Shown here in pieces: positions 5,597-9,360 of a DNA stretch of 9,360 nucleotides (its first letter is position 1; every line of letters begins with the position of its first letter). Origin of the DNA: Malikia sp041190985 (GTDB lineage: Bacteria > Pseudomonadota > Gammaproteobacteria > Burkholderiales > Burkholderiaceae_C); the NCBI GenBank assembly GCA_041190985.1, contig JBEEPT010000267.1, positions 1-9,360 on the forward strand, read 5' to 3'. The translations under genes were made by a program, and so were the position numbers. Below the pieces are notes generated by a model, which did not search any database, was not told the DNA's origin, and saw only the letters and a list, made by a program, of their open reading frames with translations.

Positions 5597-7521
5597 GCAA
5601 GTTCCGCCGCGCCCAGGTGGCCTTCACTGCCGGCAGCCTCGCCCCCAGGCTCAAGGGCCGCAAGGACATTCAGCCCTACTACATCGGGGCCGAGCGGCTG
5701 CTGAACATGATCCCGCGCCCGGCTGGGTCCTGCTTCAACCGGCCCGGCACCTACGTCGCAGCCAAGCTGGCGAGCGCGGCGGAGAGCGCCGGCGGCCGCC
5801 TGCTGCCGTTCGTGTTCAACTCGTCGCAGCGCTACGTGGTGTGGATCGGTCACCAGACGGCCCGGGTCTACCGGTCCGACGACGCCTTCCTCGTGGCCGA
5901 GCTGGCGATCCAGTTCACCCTCGATCAGGCGGCCACGCTCGACTGGGTGCAGATCGCCGACACCATGATCCTGACCCACGAGGGTCAATGGGCGCCGATC
6001 CAGATCCAGAGGCAGGTGGACGGCACCTTCACCACCGGTGCCTACCTGTTCGAGGCGGCGCCGCAGTTTCGCTACTGGCCGGCCGACGTGACCCTGACGC
6101 CGTCGGCCACCACCGGCAGCATCACCGTGACCGCGAGCGCTCCGGTGTTCACCGGGGCAGGGGTCGGGTCGTTCAACGTCTGGCGGCTCAACGACGTCAC
6201 GATCCGACTGACCGCCGCGATCGACGCCACGCACGCGACCTTCGCCGTCGACGGCACCCTGCCGAACACCAGCCCGTCCACGGACTGGACCGAGGAGGCA
6301 TTCCAGGAGCGCTGGGGCGGGCCGCGCGCCGTCGCCTACTGGCAGGACCGGCTGTGCTTCGGCGGCGGCAGGTCGGCTCCGGCGGAGATCTGGCTGTCGC
6401 GCAGCGGGGCGCCCTACGATTTCTTCGCCAGCACCGGCGTCACGCCGACGGACGCGGACCCGATCCAGATCACGGCCAGCACCGGCCGGCTGGAGCATGT
6501 GCAGTACCTGATCCCCGGCACGCGCGGGCTCGAGGTCTACACCACCGGCGACGAGGCGGTGATCGCCGGCAGCATCGACGCGCCGGCCACACCGAAGACG
6601 ATCGCCTACATCCCGCAGTCGGCGATCGGCTCGCGCCGGGTCAAGCCGGCGCGCCTGGATGCCCGCACGATCTTCGCCCAGCGCGACGGCGGCGTGATCC
6701 GCGAGGGCGTGTTCTCGGATGAGGAGCAGGCGATCAAGCCCGTGCCGCTCAGCGTGCGGGCCGAGCATCTGGTGCCGGACGCGACCCGGCTCATCGCAGC
6801 GCCTGGATTCTCGGGCTATCCGTTCGACCTGCTTCTGGCCGTGAACCGCGACGGCACCGCGGCCGGCATGACCTCGGAGCGGTCGCAGGAGGTGACCGCC
6901 TGGTTCGAGATCGCGGCGACGCGGCAGATCATCGACTGCTGCGCGGTGGGCGAGCGCTGCTTCGTGCTCACCAGGGACGCGACCCACGCGTGGCTGGAGT
7001 TCTTCCTGCCGATCGCGATCTTCGACCACCAGACCAGCGTCACCCAGGCGGCTTCGGCCACGGTGCCCGGGCTGGGCGACTATGCCTCGCAGGTCGTGCA
7101 GGTGTTCGCCGACGGCTACTGGCTGGGCGAGTTCACGGTCTCGGCCGGGGGCGTGCTGACCCTGCCCGTGCCGGTGGCGCAGGTCGCGGTGGGCTACGAC
7201 ATCCCGATCAGCCTCAAGCCCATGCCGGTCGAGAGCGAGAACGCGTCGCTGCTCGGCCGCAAGGTCAGGCCGTACCGGGCCGAGATCCGCCATCTGGCCA
7301 GCGCCGGGCTGCGCGTCGTCGCCGGCGGGCGCTCGACCGCCATCCTGGATCGGCCGTTCGACAACCTGCAGAGCACGCCGCCGCTGCCGCAGGCCGCGGT
7401 GAGCCGGGTGGCGCTGGAGGGCTACAGCAACGGCGTGGATTGCCCGGTCGAGATCACGCGCGACGGGCCGTTCCCGGTCGAGATCCTGTCCCTGGCCATC
7501 GACTACCGGCTGGGCGGCTGA
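5593..7521 (+). CDS. Tail tubular protein B-like nozzle protein
   Basis: A 642-residue protein of the T7 gp12 (tail tubular B)/nozzle type that forms the distal short tail. The N-terminus is diagnostic: FTAGSLAPRLKGRKDIQPYY (residues 11-30; 'F-x-x-G-x-L-x-P-x-L-x-G-R-x-D'), LNMIPRPAGSCFNRPGT (37-53) and RLLPFVFNSSQRYVVWIG (69-86). The middle carries ERWGGPRAVAYWQDRLCFGG (about 239-258), then WLSRSGAPYDFF, typical of the beta-propeller. RTIFAQRDGGVIREGVF (about 359-375) and the C-terminal ILSLAIDYRLGG close the family pattern. The start is GTG 5593, overlapping the preceding TGA (GTGA); no ATG gives this conserved N-terminus. Length is within the family's range. A long open frame on the opposite strand (5497-7293) is a GC-driven shadow. 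Confidence 0.92.
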   Translation: MSKFRRAQVAFTAGSLAPRLKGRKDIQPYYIGAERLLNMIPRPAGSCFNRPGTYVAAKLASAAESAGGRLLPFVFNSSQRYVVWIGHQTARVYRSDDAFLVAELAIQFTLDQAATLDWVQIADTMILTHEGQWAPIQIQRQVDGTFTTGAYLFEAAPQFRYWPADVTLTPSATTGSITVTASAPVFTGAGVGSFNVWRLNDVTIRLTAAIDATHATFAVDGTLPNTSPSTDWTEEAFQERWGGPRAVAYWQDRLCFGGGRSAPAEIWLSRSGAPYDFFASTGVTPTDADPIQITASTGRLEHVQYLIPGTRGLEVYTTGDEAVIAGSIDAPATPKTIAYIPQSAIGSRRVKPARLDARTIFAQRDGGVIREGVFSDEEQAIKPVPLSVRAEHLVPDATRLIAAPGFSGYPFDLLLAVNRDGTAAGMTSERSQEVTAWFEIAATRQIIDCCAVGERCFVLTRDATHAWLEFFLPIAIFDHQTSVTQAASATVPGLGDYASQVVQVFADGYWLGEFTVSAGGVLTLPVPVAQVAVGYDIPISLKPMPVESENASLLGRKVRPYRAEIRHLASAGLRVVAGGRSTAILDRPFDNLQSTPPLPQAAVSRVALEGYSNGVDCPVEITRDGPFPVEILSLAIDYRLGG

Positions 7522-7979
7522 TGGGGAAGGCCAGCGCAGCGCTTCCCGTGGTTGGCGCCGTCGCGGGCGGATTTGCGGGCTCTGCCGGCGGTCCGGCTGG
7601 AATTGCCGCCGGGGCGGCAGCAGGGGCCAGCCTGGGCGGTGCCGCCGCGGGCAGCATCACTTCCATTCAGGCCAACAACGACGCTCAGGACGCGCAGAAG
7701 AAGGCGCTGCAGGAGGAGCTGCGGCAGTCCCGGCAGGTCGCGAACCTGGAGGACGATCAGCTCAAGAAGTCGATCGACCTTGCCGACGCGCAGGCGGTCG
7801 AGCGGCTGACCGAGCAGACCCGGCAGGCATCGGAGGCCGCGGGCCAGGATCTCGCGCAGGTCGAGCGGAACCTGGACACCAGCGGGTCGACGCGGCGCAG
7901 CGGGCGACCGAGATCCGCCGCGCGCTGCTCACCACGCTGGGCGAGCAGCAGGCCACGATGGCGAGCCGCAACGTCCTGA
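7521..7979 (+). CDS. Internal virion (gp14-like) protein, N-terminal part, frameshifted
   Basis: The ATG at 7521 shares a base with the nozzle stop (TGATG). Residues 1-45 are Gly/Ala-rich with glycine-zipper spacing (VVGAVAGGFAGSAGGPAGIAA), suggesting membrane insertion. That fits T7 gp14-type ejection proteins, which go into the outer membrane during infection. Residues 50-118 form a long charged coiled-coil-like helix (QKKALQEELRQSRQ, ERLTEQTRQASE). The real protein appears to end in this frame at Ser121-Gly122 (codons 7881-7886). The remaining 30 codons read as Arg/Ser/Trp-rich nonsense (STRRSGRPRSAARCSPRW), a typical out-of-frame reading of GC-rich coding DNA. The continuation is in the -1 frame, which leads into the frame ending at 8443. 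One missing G in the GGG at 7884-7886 would restore SGVDAAQRATEIRR and a single 307-residue product. This is either a one-base deletion (natural or assembly error) or, less likely, programmed slippage. Confidence 0.75.
   Translation: MGKASAALPVVGAVAGGFAGSAGGPAGIAAGAAAGASLGGAAAGSITSIQANNDAQDAQKKALQEELRQSRQVANLEDDQLKKSIDLADAQAVERLTEQTRQASEAAGQDLAQVERNLDTSGSTRRSGRPRSAARCSPRWASSRPRWRAATS
7880..7890 (+). other. Frame-change point inside gp14-like gene
   Basis: Coding character moves from the frame of ATG 7521 to the -1 frame here. Adding one G to the run at 7884-7886 turns S-G-S-T-R-R-S into S-G-V-D-A-A-Q and keeps the helical, Ala/Gln/Arg-rich character without a break. The site does not match a canonical X-XXY-YYZ slippery heptamer, and I see no obvious stable hairpin just downstream. 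Indel or assembly error is therefore preferred to programmed frameshifting. Confidence 0.65.
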
Positions 7980-8443
7980 ACAGCGCCACGGGCGACGCGC
8001 TGGACAAGGAGGCCCGGCGGGTTAGCGACCAGGACCGGCGCACCAACGATCTCAACCTGGCGACGAGCGAGGCAGACGCGGCCGGCGAGCGGACCAAGAT
8101 CTCGACCTCGCTCACCAACTCGGTGCGCAGCGGCATGATGGCGCTGGCCCAGCAGCGCGCGACCGCGGCCGAATCGCTGAAGAACACGCGCGAGGCCACG
8201 AAGCTCGACCTGCAGAACCAGGAGCGGGCCGCCAAGCTCGGCTACAAGGCGGGCAAGGACCAGACCCGCTATGCCAACCAGGCCGCGCTGATCTCCGGAT
8301 TCTCGAACCTCAGCGGCATCGCCTACGACTACTACAGCAGGAGAAAGGCGATCGAGCCGACGCCACGCAACACGGCCGGCAGCTATGCCGCGCCGAGCCG
8401 GTTGACCAAGGGCCCGGGCGGCACGCTCGGCGGGGGCGTCTGA
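7958..8443 (+). CDS. Internal virion (gp14-like) protein, C-terminal part
   Basis: This 161-residue frame begins at the first ATG in the restored frame, but its protein-like character continues upstream without a stop (VDAAQRATEIRRALLTTLGE, encoded at 7886-7945). ATG 7958 is thus probably an internal methionine of a longer protein. The sequence is helical and polar (NVLNSATGDALDKEARR, MMALAQQRATAAESLKN, AKLGYKAGKDQTRYANQA), with a short semi-hydrophobic segment ALISGFSNLSGIAYDYYSR near residues 112-130. The C-terminus is flexible and Gly/Pro-rich. This is the usual design of podoviral gp14-like internal core proteins, and the large internal protein gene follows after one base. Only a weak AGG at 7950-7952 precedes ATG 7958. 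If expressed separately, it would lack the glycine-zipper membrane segment. Confidence 0.75.
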   Translation: MASRNVLNSATGDALDKEARRVSDQDRRTNDLNLATSEADAAGERTKISTSLTNSVRSGMMALAQQRATAAESLKNTREATKLDLQNQERAAKLGYKAGKDQTRYANQAALISGFSNLSGIAYDYYSRRKAIEPTPRNTAGSYAAPSRLTKGPGGTLGGGV

Positions 8444-8444
8444 C

Positions 8445-9360
8445 ATGGCCGGCCGCCGCGATGTTCCGGTTGGCGAGGCCAGGCTCCAGGCCCGTGGCCC
8501 GCGCGGCGGCGGCGGAGCCGCGGTGTCCGGCATTGGCAGCCCCGGGCGCGCTGCGGTCGGCAACGCTCGGGCCTATCCGGTTCGCACCCAGGCGAGCTGG
8601 GGGCTGCGCGCCTTGGCCAATGCGTTCCAGGAGGAGAGCGGGCAGGCCCAGCAGCTGATGCGCACCGCGTTCCGCGAGCGGGCGCGCGAGGTCGAGAACC
8701 AGCAGACCGCGGAGGGCGCGGCCTACGGGCTGGCCACGCCGATCGACCAGCTCAGGCTGCCGGCCGGCGACAGCATCGGCGACGAGGCGTTCCGCAAGAG
8801 CGCCATCCTGGCCGCCTCGACCTCGGCCGAGATGGCGGCACGCGACGACATCGAGAAGCTGGCCAAGCAGCATCCGGGCCAGCCAGAGGCGTTCAAGGCG
8901 GCGCTCCAGGAGCGGGCCCAGGCGTTCGTCGGCGACCTCGACCCCGCGATGCAGCCGGAGGTCGCCAGCACCTACAACCGGATCGGGGCGCAGCGCTACC
9001 AGCAGATCGACAACGACCGGCGCGAGTACGAACGCGACCAGTACCGGGCCACGATCCTCGAGGCCACGAACGAGTACACGGTCCAGGCTGCCAAGGCCGC
9101 GCGCAACGGCGACTGGGACGCGGCGCAGGCCGAGCTCGCGGCGCTGGCCAACAAGACCACGGCGGCGGGGCCGCAGGCGACCGGCGGCTCGGGCGCTTTG
9201 TCGCTGGTCGAGATCGAGAAGCTGTCGCAGGACAGCCGCGAGCTGATCCAGGATCAGTTCCTGCAGGGCTGGGTCGAGCGGGCGCCGAACCCCTACGTCG
9301 CGCTCAAGGGGCTCCAGTCCGGCAAGACGGGCTCGCCCTCGGTCGATGGCGTGCTGGCGG
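8445..9360 (+). CDS. Large internal virion protein, N-terminal part (runs off window)
   Basis: The ATG at 8445 follows the previous stop after one base, with a G-run at 8432-8436 as a plausible ribosome binding site. The frame stays open to the end of the window (305 codons visible). Residues 1-50 are Gly/Arg-rich (GEARLQARGPRGGGGAA) and look disordered. From about residue 52 the chain is almost continuously helical and polar (FQEESGQAQQLMRTAFRERA), then LPAGDSIGDEAFRKSAILAA (about 106-125) and HPGQPEAFKAALQERAQAF. This arrangement, with 'LP-x-GDSI-x-DEAF-(x)-A' followed by helices and a P-E-A-F repeat unit, is what I associate with the large internal/ejection proteins of BPP-1-like podoviruses (functional counterparts of T7 gp15/gp16). 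These often carry a lytic transglycosylase domain elsewhere in the protein; none is visible in this part. The ATG at 8461 in another frame is a shadow. Confidence 0.82.
   Translation, partial: MAGRRDVPVGEARLQARGPRGGGGAAVSGIGSPGRAAVGNARAYPVRTQASWGLRALANAFQEESGQAQQLMRTAFRERAREVENQQTAEGAAYGLATPIDQLRLPAGDSIGDEAFRKSAILAASTSAEMAARDDIEKLAKQHPGQPEAFKAALQERAQAFVGDLDPAMQPEVASTYNRIGAQRYQQIDNDRREYERDQYRATILEATNEYTVQAAKAARNGDWDAAQAELAALANKTTAAGPQATGGSGALSLVEIEKLSQDSRELIQDQFLQGWVERAPNPYVALKGLQSGKTGSPSVDGVLA

Noticed and set aside
5497..7293. A 598-codon open frame on the - strand across the nozzle gene
   Set aside because: A shadow of the tail tubular B-like gene. It is rich in R, G, D, H and A with no recognisable domain, while the + strand frame carries a full set of family motifs.
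1..9360. Diversity-generating retroelement, as in phage BPP-1
   Set aside because: The structural genes resemble that lineage, but no reverse transcriptase, template/variable repeat pair or C-type-lectin tail fibre was seen. The receptor-binding region would lie beyond the window.
1..9360. CRISPR array, tRNA, insertion sequence, integrase or attachment site
   Set aside because: No spaced direct repeats, cloverleaf sequence, transposase or recombinase motifs or flanking repeats were seen on either strand by eye.

Overview
This 9.36 kb window is GC-rich (around two thirds G+C by eye), and every credible gene is on the + strand. It holds the virion-assembly block of a short-tailed (podovirus-type) double-stranded DNA phage or prophage. 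The gene order and protein motifs fit the lineage that includes Bordetella phage BPP-1 and more distant T7-like tail modules. The composition suggests a high-GC proteobacterial host, but there is no host gene, integrase or attachment site here, so lytic phage and integrated prophage cannot be told apart.

Layout: (1) 1-477, two small genes of unknown function, the first possibly beginning upstream of the window. (2) 488-2298, the portal (head-tail connector) and a Bbp19-like small protein. (3) 2295-2513, a small cysteine-containing gene of lower GC. (4) 2513-4961, the head module: scaffold, a 162-bp non-coding gap with inverted repeats, major capsid protein, and two small genes that may be related to each other and may encode capsid decoration. 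(5) 5018-7521, the tail tube and nozzle genes (tail tubular A and B type). (6) 7521-9360, internal or ejection proteins: a gp14-like protein split by a -1 frame change near 7886, and the start of a large internal virion protein that runs off the window.

The genes work as one late operon. The scaffold shapes the procapsid made of major capsid protein around the portal vertex. The adaptor and nozzle close the vertex after packaging, and the internal proteins are expected to be ejected first to span the cell envelope. Most junctions are 1-4 nt stop/start overlaps, which points to translational coupling. The only two non-coding gaps over 50 bp (3359-3520 and 4962-5017) precede the capsid gene and the tail tube gene, and each has its own inverted repeats.

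No previously undescribed system is evident. The points most worth a second look are the frameshift in the gp14-like gene, the possible tandem relationship of the two small genes after the capsid gene, the structured leaders, and the compositionally distinct small gene before the scaffold.
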